Source of the DNA: Nocardia carnea
GTDB taxonomy: Bacteria > Actinomycetota > Actinomycetes > Mycobacteriales > Mycobacteriaceae
DNA length: 48,231 nucleotides
Assembly: GCF_029868855.1 (NCBI RefSeq)
Contig: NZ_JARWOV010000243.1
Span: 1 to 48,231 of the forward strand
Reading direction: 5' to 3'
Under the pieces are notes generated by a model. It was given only the letters and a program-made list of their open reading frames with translations. It did not search any database and was not told the origin of the DNA. Shown one piece after another: positions 40,107 to 48,231 of the stretch; positions within the stretch are counted from its first letter, which is position 1; every line of letters starts with the position of its first letter. The position numbers and the translations under genes are program-made.

Positions 40107-42635
40107 TTACATTCCACTGCCGCCTCCGGGCATCGCGGGCAGGCCGAGCAGCACCGGGACCTTGCGTTCACCGCTGTCGTCGAACGAAATCGTCGGATCG
40201 GCTTCGGCCGGGGCGTTGACGAAGGATACGAAACGCGACAGCTTCTGTTCGTCCTCGAGCACCGCGGCCCATTCGTCGCGATAACCGGCCACATGCGATT
40301 CCATCGCCGCTTCCAGGTCGGCCGCGATACCGAGACTGTCCTCGCAGACCACCTCGCGCACGTAGTCGATGCCCAGGTCTTCCTGCCACGGCGCGGTGCG
40401 CTGCAACCGGTCCGCGGTGCGGATGTAGAACATCAGGTAGCGGTCGATATACGAGATCAGGGTCCGGTCGTCGAGATCACCGGCCAGCAGCACGGCGTGC
40501 TTCGGGGTGAGACCGCCGTTACCACCGACGTAGAGGTTCCAGCCGTTCTCGGTGGCGATCACGCCCACATCCTTGCCGCGGGCCTCGGCGCATTCCCGGG
40601 CACAGCCGGAAACGGCCAGCTTCAGTTTGTGCGGTGACCGCAAGCCGCGGTAGCGCTTCTCCAGCAGGACCGCCATCCCGACCGAATCCTGCTGGCCGTA
40701 CCGGCACCAGGTGGACCCGACACAGCTCTTGACGGTACGCAGCGATTTTCCATAGGCGTGGCCGGATTCCATCCCGGCGTCCACGAGTCGCTTCCAGATG
40801 AGCGGCAACTGTTCGACGCGGGCACCGAACAGGTCGATCCGCTGGCCACCGGTGATCTTGGTGTAGAGACCGAACTCCTTGGCGACCTCACCGATCACGA
40901 TCAACTGCTCGGGCGTCACCTCGCCACCCGGCATCCGCGGCACCACCGAATAGGTGCCGTTCTTCTGCAGGTTGGCCAGGAAGTGGTCGTTGGTGTCCTG
41001 CAGTGCTGCCTGTTCGCCCTCCAGAATGTGCTCGCTGGAAGTGGAGGCCAGGATCGAGGCGACCGTCGGTTTGCAGATATCGCAGCCGATGCCCTTACCG
41101 TGCCGGGCGATCAGCTCGGAGAAGGTACGAATACCGGTGGCCTGCACGATCTGGAACAGCTCGGCACGGGACTGTTCGAAATGCTCACACAGCGCCTTCG
41201 ACATTTCGACGCCGGATTGTTCGAGCACCTTCTTGATCATCGGCACGCAGCCGCCGCAGGAGGTACCGGCTTTGGTGCAGGCCTTGATCGCGGGGATATC
41301 GCACGCGCCGTCGGCGATGGCACCGCAGATGGCGCCTTTGCTCACATCGTTGCAGGAGCAGATCTGGGCTTCGTCGGGCAGCGCGTCGGCGCCGAGCTCC
41401 GCACCGGCCGGGGAGATCAAAGCGGCAGGTTCGGCCGGTAGCGGGCGCCCGACCAGCGGCCGCAGCGCCGCATACTGGGTGGCGTCGCCCACCAGAATGC
41501 CGCCGAGCAGTGTCTGCGCGTCGTCGGAGATCACCAGTTTCGCGTAGGTGCCGCGCGCCGCATCGTGCAGCACCACCGAGAGGGCGCCTTCGGTCTTACC
41601 GTGCGCATCGCCGAAGCTGGCCACATCCACGCCCAGCAATTTGAGCTTGGTGGACATATCGGCGCCGGGGAACTCTCCGGCGCCCCCGAGCAACCGGTCG
41701 GCGACGATCTCGGCCGTGGTGTAGCCCGGGGCGACCAGGCCGTAGCAGACACCTTCGACGGCGGCGCATTCACCGATGGCGTAGATGTTCGGATCGGAGG
41801 TGGCCAGGCCCAGGTCGGTGACGATACCGCCGCGCGGGCCCACCTCGAGACCGGCGTCGCGGGCGATCTGGTCACGCGGGCGGATACCCGCGGAGAACAC
41901 CAGCAGCGCGGCGTCGATCACGGTGTCGTCGGAGAGACTGATCTTCAACCGCCCGGCCGGAGCCGCCGCCGCGTCACGTTCGATCCCCTGGGTGCCGACA
42001 CCGGTGTGCACCTGCAGTCCCAGATCGGTGACCAGTTTCTCCAGGATCGCTCCGCCACCCTCGTCGACCTGGGCGGGCATCAACCGGTCGTTGTACTCGA
42101 TCACGTGCGGGGTCAGCCCCAGCATCCGCAGCGCGTTGGCGGCCTCCAGGCCGAGCAGGCCGCCGCCGACGACCACACCGTGCGCGCCGGGACCGGCCGC
42201 CTCCGCCGTGGCCTTGATGCCGTCGAGGTCCCCGAGGGTGCGGTAGACGAAACATTCCGGGTGTTCGTGCCCCGGCACGGGTGGCACGAACGGGTAGGAA
42301 CCGGTGGCCAGGACGAGGGCGTCGTAGTCGAGCACCTCACCGGCGGTGGTGGTCACCTTCTGCGCGTCCTTGTCGATGGCCTCGGCGCGCTGTCCCAGGC
42401 GCAGGTCCACCAGTTCGTCGCCGGTGTACTCGTTACCCGGCAACGCCAGCGCGGCCGGGTCCCAGTTCCCGACGTAGGAGGACAACCCCACCCGGTCGTA
42501 GGCGGGCAGCTGCTCCTCGCCGAGTACGACGACCTGCCATTGCCCGGCGGAGTCCCGGGAGCGGAGCGCCTCGACGAAGCGGTGCCCGACCATGCCGTGA
42601 CCGGCGACGACGACTGTCTTGCGCTGTGCGTTCAT
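40107..42635 (-). CDS. nirB: Nitrite reductase (NADH) large subunit NirB
   Basis: An 842-residue enzyme that reduces nitrite to ammonium with six electrons from NADH. Domains: FAD/NAD oxidoreductase (VVVAGHGMVGHRF at the N-terminus; GVVVGGGLLGLEAANALR ~150), a BFD-like [2Fe-2S] site (ICSCND ~423 with TSCGGCVP), and a nitrite/sulfite reductase domain with siroheme/4Fe-4S cysteines CVGSTWC (~636) and CARECAEARG (~674). All expected ligands are present and the length is typical. ATG 42635 has GGAGGAC. It begins 24 bases after the narK stop, and the two are clearly co-transcribed. Confidence 0.97.
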   Translation of the reverse strand: MNAQRKTVVVAGHGMVGHRFVEALRSRDSAGQWQVVVLGEEQLPAYDRVGLSSYVGNWDPAALALPGNEYTGDELVDLRLGQRAEAIDKDAQKVTTTAGEVLDYDALVLATGSYPFVPPVPGHEHPECFVYRTLGDLDGIKATAEAAGPGAHGVVVGGGLLGLEAANALRMLGLTPHVIEYNDRLMPAQVDEGGGAILEKLVTDLGLQVHTGVGTQGIERDAAAAPAGRLKISLSDDTVIDAALLVFSAGIRPRDQIARDAGLEVGPRGGIVTDLGLATSDPNIYAIGECAAVEGVCYGLVAPGYTTAEIVADRLLGGAGEFPGADMSTKLKLLGVDVASFGDAHGKTEGALSVVLHDAARGTYAKLVISDDAQTLLGGILVGDATQYAALRPLVGRPLPAEPAALISPAGAELGADALPDEAQICSCNDVSKGAICGAIADGACDIPAIKACTKAGTSCGGCVPMIKKVLEQSGVEMSKALCEHFEQSRAELFQIVQATGIRTFSELIARHGKGIGCDICKPTVASILASTSSEHILEGEQAALQDTNDHFLANLQKNGTYSVVPRMPGGEVTPEQLIVIGEVAKEFGLYTKITGGQRIDLFGARVEQLPLIWKRLVDAGMESGHAYGKSLRTVKSCVGSTWCRYGQQDSVGMAVLLEKRYRGLRSPHKLKLAVSGCARECAEARGKDVGVIATENGWNLYVGGNGGLTPKHAVLLAGDLDDRTLISYIDRYLMFYIRTADRLQRTAPWQEDLGIDYVREVVCEDSLGIAADLEAAMESHVAGYRDEWAAVLEDEQKLSRFVSFVNAPAEADPTISFDDSGERKVPVLLGLPAMPGGGSGM

Positions 42636-42659
42636 GGTGTCCTCCGTGGAGATCCGGGA

Positions 42660-44168
42660 TCAGGCCGACGACCGGGCGGACCGGGTTTCGGCGGGCTGGG
42701 TGGTCGGGGCGCCGGATTCGGCCCGGCGGACCAGGGCCTCGGCGGTGGCGACGATCTCCCGGCCGGCCGCCGGAGCCCCGGGGCGGCGCAGGAACACCGC
42801 CCAGGTGACGAGCGCGCAGGCGATATAGAACGTCATGAACACCCAGAAGGCGGTGGTCGCCGATTGCGTCGAGGCGTACGACGAGCGCAGTACGAGGTTG
42901 ATCCCCACCCCGCCGAGCGCGCCGATGGCGCCGACGAAACCGATAAGCGCACCCGAGGTGTTCTGCGCCCAGGCGGCGCGTTCGGCCGGGCTCCCGTCGA
43001 GGCTGCGCGATTTGGCGGCGAAAACCGACGGGATGATCTTGGTGACCGACCCGTTGCCCAGTCCGGAGAGCACGAACAGCGCCACGAAACCGGCGACCAG
43101 CACCGCGAGCACCGGGCCGGAGAAACCGTTGGCCGAACCGTCGGCCACCGTCGAGGCAGCGGCCACCACCACGGCGGCGGCCATCATCGCCACGAAGGTG
43201 ACCAGCGTGACCTTGCTACCGCCGATCCGGTCGGCCAGTTTGCCACCGTAGGGCCGGGCCAGCGAGCCGAGCAGCGGCCCGATGAAGGCGATCTGCGCGG
43301 CGTGCAGGGTGGCCTGCGCCGCGGTTTCACCACCGGCCACGAAACTGATCTGCAGAACCTGCCCGAAGGCGAAGCTGTAGCCGATGAACGATCCGAAGGT
43401 ACCGATGTAGAGAAACGAAACCGCCCACGACTGCGGCACTTTCAGCGCGGTGAGCATATAGGACAGATCGGCCTTCTGGTTCGGCAGATTGTCCATGAAC
43501 AATGCCGCACCGAGCCCGGCCAGTACGACCAGCACCAGGTACGCCGCGCAGATCACCGTGGCGTACTCGTTGCCGAGTGTCGCGATGATCAGCAGGCCGA
43601 ACAGCTGGATCACCGGAACACCGATATTGCCGCCGCCCGCGTTCATGCCCAGGGCCCAGCCCTTGAGGCGCTGCGGGTAGAAGGCGTTGATATTGGTCAT
43701 CGACGAGGCGAAGTTGCCGCCGCCCAGGCCGGCGAACGCCGCCACGATCAGGAATGTCGTATACGACGTTCCCGGCTGGTTCACGAAATACAGCGTGAGC
43801 AGAGTCGGTATCAGCAGTGCGACGGCGCTGAACACCGTCCAGTTGCGGCCGCCGAAACGGGCCGTCGCCACCGTGTACGGGATCCGCAGGATCGCGCCGA
43901 CCAGAGTCGGTACCGCGACCAGGAAGAATTTGCCGGCCGGGTCGATACCGTAGGTCTCGGCCGGCATGAACAGCACCATGACCGACCAGATGGACCAGAT
44001 GGAGAATCCGATGTGCTCGGCGACGACCGACCAGATCAGGTTGCGCGTGGCGATCTTCTTACCGCCGGCCTCCCAGGCCGCGGTGTCCTCTGCGTCCCAG
44101 TGCTCCAGCTTCGGCCGCCGGAACAACGCCTGCACGGCGCCGCGGCGGCTTTCGGTCTGCGTGTTCAA
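42660..44168 (-). CDS. narK: NarK-family nitrate/nitrite transporter (first copy)
   Basis: A 502-residue, 12-TM major facilitator for nitrate uptake or nitrate/nitrite exchange. Two family signature regions are visible: FAGLGGGNFASSMTNINAFY (nitrate signature 1) and LFVLSGLGNGSVTKIIPSVF (signature 2); the substrate arginine lies in LRIPYTVATARFGG. The start is probably TTG 44168 (LNTQTESRRG), because a GGGAGG ribosome site lies 4-9 bases before it; an ATG further upstream lacks one. It heads the narK-nirB-nirD-nnaR-sirB operon. The 11-bp inverted repeat at 44248-44287 and a GlnR-like site precede it. Confidence 0.93.
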   Translation of the reverse strand: MNTQTESRRGAVQALFRRPKLEHWDAEDTAAWEAGGKKIATRNLIWSVVAEHIGFSIWSIWSVMVLFMPAETYGIDPAGKFFLVAVPTLVGAILRIPYTVATARFGGRNWTVFSAVALLIPTLLTLYFVNQPGTSYTTFLIVAAFAGLGGGNFASSMTNINAFYPQRLKGWALGMNAGGGNIGVPVIQLFGLLIIATLGNEYATVICAAYLVLVVLAGLGAALFMDNLPNQKADLSYMLTALKVPQSWAVSFLYIGTFGSFIGYSFAFGQVLQISFVAGGETAAQATLHAAQIAFIGPLLGSLARPYGGKLADRIGGSKVTLVTFVAMMAAAVVVAAASTVADGSANGFSGPVLAVLVAGFVALFVLSGLGNGSVTKIIPSVFAAKSRSLDGSPAERAAWAQNTSGALIGFVGAIGALGGVGINLVLRSSYASTQSATTAFWVFMTFYIACALVTWAVFLRRPGAPAAGREIVATAEALVRRAESGAPTTQPAETRSARSSA

Positions 44169-44247
44169 GGGGCCTCCCAACGTGGTTCGACCCAACGTTA
44201 GGAAACGGGTATTGCCGCAATGCTGCCCAAAATGACCGCCGAATCAA

Positions 44248-44287
44248 CGGTTTCTCACGCGGTTCATGTGGCCGAGGTGAGAAACCG
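44248..44287. promoter_or_regulatory. Perfect 11-bp inverted repeat upstream of the narK-nir operon
   Basis: CGGTTTCTCAC (44248-44258) and its exact complement GTGAGAAACCG (44277-44287) are separated by 18 bases, 80-119 bases before the narK start. The narG promoter carries the same half-sites at the same spacing. It is best explained as an operator for a nitrate-specific regulator, probably NnaR, bound as a dimer or two dimers about three helical turns apart. Confidence 0.65.
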
Positions 44288-44293
44288 GCGCTT

Positions 44294-44309
44294 GTTAACG
44301 CGGTGTCAC
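44294..44309. promoter_or_regulatory. Possible GlnR box upstream of the narK-nir operon
   Basis: GTTAA-N6-GTCAC (44294-44309) approximates the actinobacterial GlnR pattern of GTnAC-like half-sites six bases apart. It lies just distal to the inverted repeat, as expected where GlnR and NnaR act together. The first half-site ends AA rather than AC. Sequence 44310-44459 shows nothing further that I can identify. Confidence 0.35.
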
Positions 44310-44459
44310 AGAAGGGTTTCCGGGCGTCACGAACCGCCCACTTTCATCGCGGAGTGCGGTGAGGACCTGTTCAAAGGATGACCTGCGTCACGCCCCGGCG
44401 CAACCCGGGAAACGAACTCCCGCCGCGCACGGCCAACCGCCCGGTTCCGGGCGGGGCGA

Positions 44460-45722
44460 TCAGCCGCCGGCCGCGCCGTCCTCGAGCAGCCGCGGTTTAC
44501 AGGCCTCCCAGGCGCCGATCAACAGCACCACCACCGAGACCCCGAGCAGGGCGAACGGCGCCGCCCAGCCACCGGTCACGGTGTGCAGCATCCCGAACAC
44601 CAAGGGCCCGATACAGGCCAGCGCGTAGCCGACTCCCTGGGTGAACCCCGACAGCGCGGCCGACCCGGCCGGGGTGCGGGTGCGCAGGTTGATCAGGGTG
44701 AGAGCCATCGGGAAGGTGCTGGGGCCGAGACCGAGAATGACCACCCACAGCACCGGCGCGCTCATGGGCGCGATCAGCAGGCCCGCGAACGCCACCAGGA
44801 AACAGACCGCGCAGCCCACCGCGACCGGGAAGGGGTTGGCCATCCGCGCCGCCACCGTCGGCGCCGTCAATGCCGCGACCAGGCCCATGAGCGCGAACAG
44901 GGCGACCATCGACCCACCGAACGCCGCGTCCGCTCCGGCGTCGGACAGGATGGTGGGCAGCCAGGTGAACACGGAATAGGTGGTCAGCGAGGTCATCCCG
45001 AACATCGCCGACATACCCCAGGCCAGTGGTGAGCGCCACACCTTCGGGGTGGGGCCCGTGGTCGCGCCCGGCAGTCCGGTCGTATCCGCCACCGCCCGGC
45101 CGCGCCGATTCCACAGGACGCCGATCCAGGGCACGGCCGCGGCGAACCCGAGCAGCGCCCACACCCCCAGCGAAACCCGCCAGCCGTGCGCCTCGGCGAG
45201 CGGCACCGCCACCAGGGCGGGAATCACCGTACCGATCTGCACCATGGTGATGTACAGCGCGCTCACCGTGGCGAGCCGATCGGGAAAGTAGCGCTTCACC
45301 AGCGGCGGGACCACAATATTGCCGATACCCATACCGCCGAGGGCCAGCGCGGAGAACAGCAGCAGTCCCACCGTCTCGGAGACGAGTACGCGGGCGAGCA
45401 TGCCGGCACCGGCGGCGGCCATGGCCGCCAGCACGGTCCACTCCAGGCCGATCCGCCGCACCAGCAGCGGGGTCGCCAGCCCGGTCACCGAGAACATCAG
45501 GGTCGGGATCATCCCGAACACGCCGACGACGGCCGTGGAGTAGCCGATATGTTCGCCGATCTCTTCGGCGAGGGGGGTGAACGCGGTTACCGCGACCCGC
45601 AGGGTCAGCGCGGACATGACGATGGCCGCCAGGACCAGCAGGCGGCCTTCGATGAGTGAGCGTCGCCGGCCCGCGGTGGGCGGGTCGGCCGGACGGGAGG
45701 TCTCGGGCAACGCTGCAGTCAC
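44460..45722 (-). CDS. CynX/NimT-family MFS transporter
   Basis: A 420-residue, 12-TM major facilitator of the CynX/NimT family (cyanate or 2-nitroimidazole transporter-like). Typical stretches are ILGLGPSTFPMALTLINLRT and GFTQGVGYALACIGPLVFG, with the first helix pair starting LVLAAIVMSALTLRVAVTAF. The substrate is not predictable from sequence. GTG 45722 appears leaderless: a -10 TATGAT on the minus strand ends seven bases before it. It is divergent from a GntR regulator that probably controls it. No cyanase gene is nearby. Confidence 0.85.
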   Translation of the reverse strand: MTAALPETSRPADPPTAGRRRSLIEGRLLVLAAIVMSALTLRVAVTAFTPLAEEIGEHIGYSTAVVGVFGMIPTLMFSVTGLATPLLVRRIGLEWTVLAAMAAAGAGMLARVLVSETVGLLLFSALALGGMGIGNIVVPPLVKRYFPDRLATVSALYITMVQIGTVIPALVAVPLAEAHGWRVSLGVWALLGFAAAVPWIGVLWNRRGRAVADTTGLPGATTGPTPKVWRSPLAWGMSAMFGMTSLTTYSVFTWLPTILSDAGADAAFGGSMVALFALMGLVAALTAPTVAARMANPFPVAVGCAVCFLVAFAGLLIAPMSAPVLWVVILGLGPSTFPMALTLINLRTRTPAGSAALSGFTQGVGYALACIGPLVFGMLHTVTGGWAAPFALLGVSVVVLLIGAWEACKPRLLEDGAAGG

Positions 45723-45728
45723 CGAGAA

Positions 45729-45788
45729 ATCATAGGATGACCGTATGACCAGGACAAGGCACTTGTGACGGGCGGTACTCTGTCGAAG
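45729..45788. promoter_or_regulatory. Divergent leaderless promoters with a shared palindromic operator
   Basis: Minus strand: -35 TTGTCC (45757-45752), 17-base spacer, -10 TATGAT (45734-45729), with the transcription start expected at the GTG of the MFS gene. Plus strand: -10 TACTCT (45776-45781), with the start expected at GTG 45788. The palindrome ACAAG-GCA-CTTGT (45754-45766) overlaps the minus-strand -35 and the plus-strand upstream region. A second inverted repeat TCATA-N9-TATGA (45730-45748) covers the minus-strand -10. Both are good candidates for the GntR operator. Confidence 0.6.
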
Positions 45789-46456
45789 TGCAAAGCGTTC
45801 GCCGCACCAGTCTCATCGCCCAGGTCACCGAGCAACTCAAAGAGGATATCCGCTCGGGACGCTGGCCGGTCGGGACGCGGATCCCCACGGAACCCGAACT
45901 CGCCGAGCTGACCGGAACCGGCCGCAATACGCTACGCGAGGCCGTCCAGGCGCTCGTCCATGCCGGCATGCTGGAACGGCGGCAGGGTTCGGGTACCTAT
46001 GTCATCGCGACCTCCGAGGTCGGCAGCACCCTCGAGAAGTACTTCGCCGAGGCCGCCGAACGCGATGTCCTGGAACTACGCCACGGGCTGGAAGCCACCG
46101 CGGCCGCCCTGGCCGCCCACCGCCGCGACGAATCCGATATCGCGAAGCTGGAGCGTCTGCTCGACGAACGCAACCGGCTGTGGCCGACCGATCGCTCCGC
46201 CGCCATCGCCGCCGATGTGCAACTGCACCGTGCGATCGTGGCTGCCAGCCACAACGCGGTGTATCTGGAGTTCTACGATTCGCTGCTCGGCCGGATCGAA
46301 GCCTCCACCCGCTCCCGCACCGACCGGATCGACGGCTGGTACAACGACGAGCACAGCGAACTGGTGCGGGCCATCACCGACGGTGACGCCGAACGCGCGG
46401 CCAAGACCACCCGCTGCTTCCTGGATACTCTGCTGGCCGATTACCCCGAGCGCTGA
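45788..46456 (+). CDS. GntR-family regulator, FadR subfamily
   Basis: A 222-residue regulator. The N-terminal winged helix (~1-72: IRSGRWPVGTRIPTEPELAE, then GTGRNTLREAVQALVHAGML) is GntR-type, and the all-helical C-terminus is FCD/FadR-like (ELRHGLEATAAALAAHRRDE, DVQLHRAIVAASHN, EHSELVRAITDGDAERAA). The Asp/His set of that domain usually binds a metal and a carboxylate effector. GTG 45788 is probably leaderless. It is divergent from the MFS transporter, the classic arrangement of a local repressor and its target. Confidence 0.9.
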   Translation: MQSVRRTSLIAQVTEQLKEDIRSGRWPVGTRIPTEPELAELTGTGRNTLREAVQALVHAGMLERRQGSGTYVIATSEVGSTLEKYFAEAAERDVLELRHGLEATAAALAAHRRDESDIAKLERLLDERNRLWPTDRSAAIAADVQLHRAIVAASHNAVYLEFYDSLLGRIEASTRSRTDRIDGWYNDEHSELVRAITDGDAERAAKTTRCFLDTLLADYPER

Positions 46457-46470
46457 CGGGTTCCGGCAAC

Positions 46471-46575
46471 GTTACCGAGAGATCACCCGCGCGTCCGTCG
46501 TCCGTGAGCGGGATGTGCGCCGATCGTCACCGCACGCTATTCGATGGAAACACCCGGCTTCTAGCGTTTTCTCAC
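46471..46575 (+). promoter_or_regulatory. Regulatory region of the second narK: GlnR-like box and TTTCTCAC half-site
   Basis: GTTAC-N6-ATCAC (46471-46486) resembles a GlnR box, and CGTTTTCTCAC (46565-46575) repeats the half-site found upstream of narG and narK. No partner GTGAG occurs 18 bases downstream. The half-site ends 86 bases before the narK ATG. The order, GlnR-like distal and nitrate motif proximal, is the same as at the first narK. Confidence 0.4.
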
Positions 46576-46661
46576 GTCACAACACCGCACTCGACGCCCG
46601 GCCGCCGCGCCGGGCGGCCCCGGTTTCCCGGGGTAGTCGAGCCCCGACGAGAGGGACGCCG

Positions 46662-48149
46662 ATGACCGCGATCGCCGACACCGGCTCACAAACACCCGAT
46701 ACGGCACCAACTTTCACCCATCGGCGCCGGGGGCGCTGGATCGACCGATGGGAACCCGACAACGAACGGTTCTGGGCATCCGGCGCCGACCGCACCGCCC
46801 GCAAGAACCTCGTCTTCTCGGTTTTCGCGGAGAATCTCGGATTCAGTATCTGGGTGCTGTGGGCCAGTGTGGTCACCAGTATGGGCGCCGCCGGCTTCGG
46901 GTTCCTGGAAGGCCTGGGCAGCGGCAACCCGGTGGCCGTGAGCAATGCGCTGCTGCTCACTTCCATTCCGACACTTGTCGGTTCGGCTCTGCGCATCCCC
47001 TACACCTTCGCCATACCGCGTTTCGGCGGCAGGCTGTTCACCGCGTTCAGCGCGGCCATGCTGCTCATCCCCACGCTGGGCCTGGCTTTCTTCGTGAACC
47101 AACCCGATACTCCGATGTGGGTTTTCGTGGTGCTGGCGGCTCTCTCCGGATTCGGCGGCGGCAACTTCTCCTCGTCGATGGCCAATATCTCGTTCTTCTT
47201 CCCCGACGGCAAGAAGGGTGCCGCCCTGGGAATCAACGCCGCCGGCGGCAATCTCGGCGTGGCCCAGACCCAGCTGCTGCTGCCACTGCTGATCACCCTC
47301 GGTACCCATCTCACCGCGAAAGACGCGGCCGGCTACCGATTCGGCATCACCCTGTCGGTGCTGGTGTGGATGCCGTTCATCCTCGCCGCCGTATTCGGCG
47401 CGCTGCGCTATATGGACAGTCTGTCCACCGCGAAATCCGACGGCCGCTCCTACAAACCGGCCCTCACCAACCGGCACACCTGGGTGATGGCCTTCCTCTA
47501 CATCGGTACCTTCGGGTCCTTCATCGGTTTCTCGTTCGCGTTCCCGACCCTCATCAAAGCCAATTTCCCCGACCTCGCGAATATCGGCTGGATCAGCACC
47601 CTCGGTAACCTGGCTTTCCTCGGCGCCTTCGTCGGATCGTTCGCCAGGCCCTTCGGCGGCTGGCTCTCGGACAAACTCGGCGGCGCCCGGATCACCATCA
47701 TGGTGTTCGGCGGGATGGCGGTGGCGGTGGCCCTCATCATGGCCGCACTGGAGATGAAGAGCTTCCCGCTCTACTTGGCGGCGTTCCTGGTCCTGTTCGT
47801 GCTCACCGGTATCGGGAACGGCTCCACCTACCGGATGATCCCCTCGATCTTCAGCGCCGAAGCCGCGAAATTCGCCTCCGAACGCGGTATCGAGCCGGCC
47901 GATGCGGCCGCGTCGGCGAAACGGCAGGCAGGGGCGGCGATCGGGGTGATCGGTGCGGTAGGCGCCTTCGGCGGTTTCGTACTCCAGCAGGCGCTGCGCC
48001 TGTCCAACACCAACTTCGGCTCCATGGAACCGGCCTTCTGGGCCTACGCCGGAGCGTTTCTGGTGATGGCCGGAGTCACCTGGTGGTTCTACCGCCGGAC
48101 CTCCTTCGCCGTGACCCGGGTGCCTTCCCTGGCCTACGCGAATATCTGA
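46662..48149 (+). CDS. NarK-family nitrate/nitrite transporter (second copy)
   Basis: A 495-residue, 12-TM major facilitator, clearly different from the first NarK. Signature 1 is GFGGGNFSSSMANISFFFP followed by GKKGAALGINAAGGNLGV; signature 2 is LFVLTGIGNGSTYRMIPSIF; the substrate Arg is in LRIPYTFAIPRFGG. A 40-residue polar N-terminus (HRRRGRWIDRWEPDNERFW) precedes TM1. ATG 46662 has GAGAGGGA. It stands alone downstream of the GntR gene in the same direction. It could be the exporter of nitrite for narGHJI, with the first copy importing nitrate for nirBD, or the reverse. Confidence 0.92.
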   Translation: MTAIADTGSQTPDTAPTFTHRRRGRWIDRWEPDNERFWASGADRTARKNLVFSVFAENLGFSIWVLWASVVTSMGAAGFGFLEGLGSGNPVAVSNALLLTSIPTLVGSALRIPYTFAIPRFGGRLFTAFSAAMLLIPTLGLAFFVNQPDTPMWVFVVLAALSGFGGGNFSSSMANISFFFPDGKKGAALGINAAGGNLGVAQTQLLLPLLITLGTHLTAKDAAGYRFGITLSVLVWMPFILAAVFGALRYMDSLSTAKSDGRSYKPALTNRHTWVMAFLYIGTFGSFIGFSFAFPTLIKANFPDLANIGWISTLGNLAFLGAFVGSFARPFGGWLSDKLGGARITIMVFGGMAVAVALIMAALEMKSFPLYLAAFLVLFVLTGIGNGSTYRMIPSIFSAEAAKFASERGIEPADAAASAKRQAGAAIGVIGAVGAFGGFVLQQALRLSNTNFGSMEPAFWAYAGAFLVMAGVTWWFYRRTSFAVTRVPSLAYANI

Positions 48150-48164
48150 CGACCGAACCGAGTT

Positions 48165-48198
48165 GGGGGGGGGCGGGCGCCCCCCCCCCCCCCCCCCC
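48165..48198. repeat. G/C homopolymer block at the window end, probable artefact
   Basis: Nine G (48165-48173) are followed by a short mixed stretch and 19 C (48180-48198), then purine-rich sequence to the end. It mirrors the poly-C at the left edge. Nothing after the narK stop (48149) should be trusted as genomic. Confidence 0.7.
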
Positions 48199-48231
48199 GC
48201 CCCCCGGGAGGGGGAGGAGAAGCCGCCAAAA

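Noticed and set aside
1..48231. CRISPR arrays, insertion sequences, tRNA and rRNA genes
   Set aside because: I saw no regularly spaced repeats, transposase motifs with terminal repeats, or tRNA T-loop/acceptor patterns; a covariance-model scan would settle the RNA genes.

Overview
This window is high-GC actinobacterial DNA. It is most likely from Nocardia or a close mycolic-acid-containing relative. The evidence is a block of genes in the Mycobacterium tuberculosis Rv3195-Rv3204 neighbourhood (uvrD2, whiB7, an ABC1 kinase, a Zincin_2 protein, nudC, a K+ channel, adnA/adnB, lipV and an alkyltransferase-like protein), an antigen-85-type esterase, frequent GTG starts, and an NnaR-type regulator. 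Both ends run into G/C homopolymers (131-146 and 48165-48198), and the first ~130 bases encode an unrelated piece of an NRPS condensation domain. I therefore read the window as a complete short-read contig whose extreme ends are unreliable.

Region 1 (about 570-21600) is genome maintenance and housekeeping. UvrD2 helicase is followed by whiB7, which carries an intact leader: a WhiB7-type promoter, an upstream ORF whose stop codon sits in a hairpin loop, and an intrinsic terminator before the gene. Facing it are the ABC1 kinase, a cyclodehydratase-like protein and a Zincin_2 protein. Next come NudC and a TrkA/RCK potassium channel on the same strand, a shortened DoxX-like gene, and the coupled adnA-adnB genes for end-resecting helicase-nuclease. 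lipV, an alkyltransferase-like gene and a fused mobA-moeA gene are transcribed the other way.

Region 2 (21700-30000) holds a MerR regulator and the respiratory nitrate reductase operon narGHJI (minus strand). Region 3 (30180-36820) is an accessory cassette: a secreted S1-family protease, and an operon on the opposite strand made of a one-module NRPS (C-A-T-TE), a probable DUF6875 protein translationally coupled to it, and a secreted antigen-85-like esterase. Region 4 (37420-48150) returns to nitrogen: an operon narK-nirB-nirD-nnaR-sirB on the minus strand with ATGA/GTGA overlaps at its distal end, a CynX-like MFS transporter and GntR regulator transcribed divergently from leaderless promoters, and a second narK.

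Together, narK imports nitrate, narGHJI reduces it to nitrite (its Mo cofactor is served by MobA-MoeA), and nirBD reduces nitrite to ammonium using siroheme made with the SirB-like chelatase. NnaR, encoded inside the nir operon, is the likely regulator. The most notable unassigned signal is an inverted motif CTCAC-N18-GTGAG shared at the same spacing by the narG and narK promoters, with a half-site before the second narK. The NRPS/DUF6875/esterase operon placed between the two nitrate blocks is the best candidate for an undescribed pathway.
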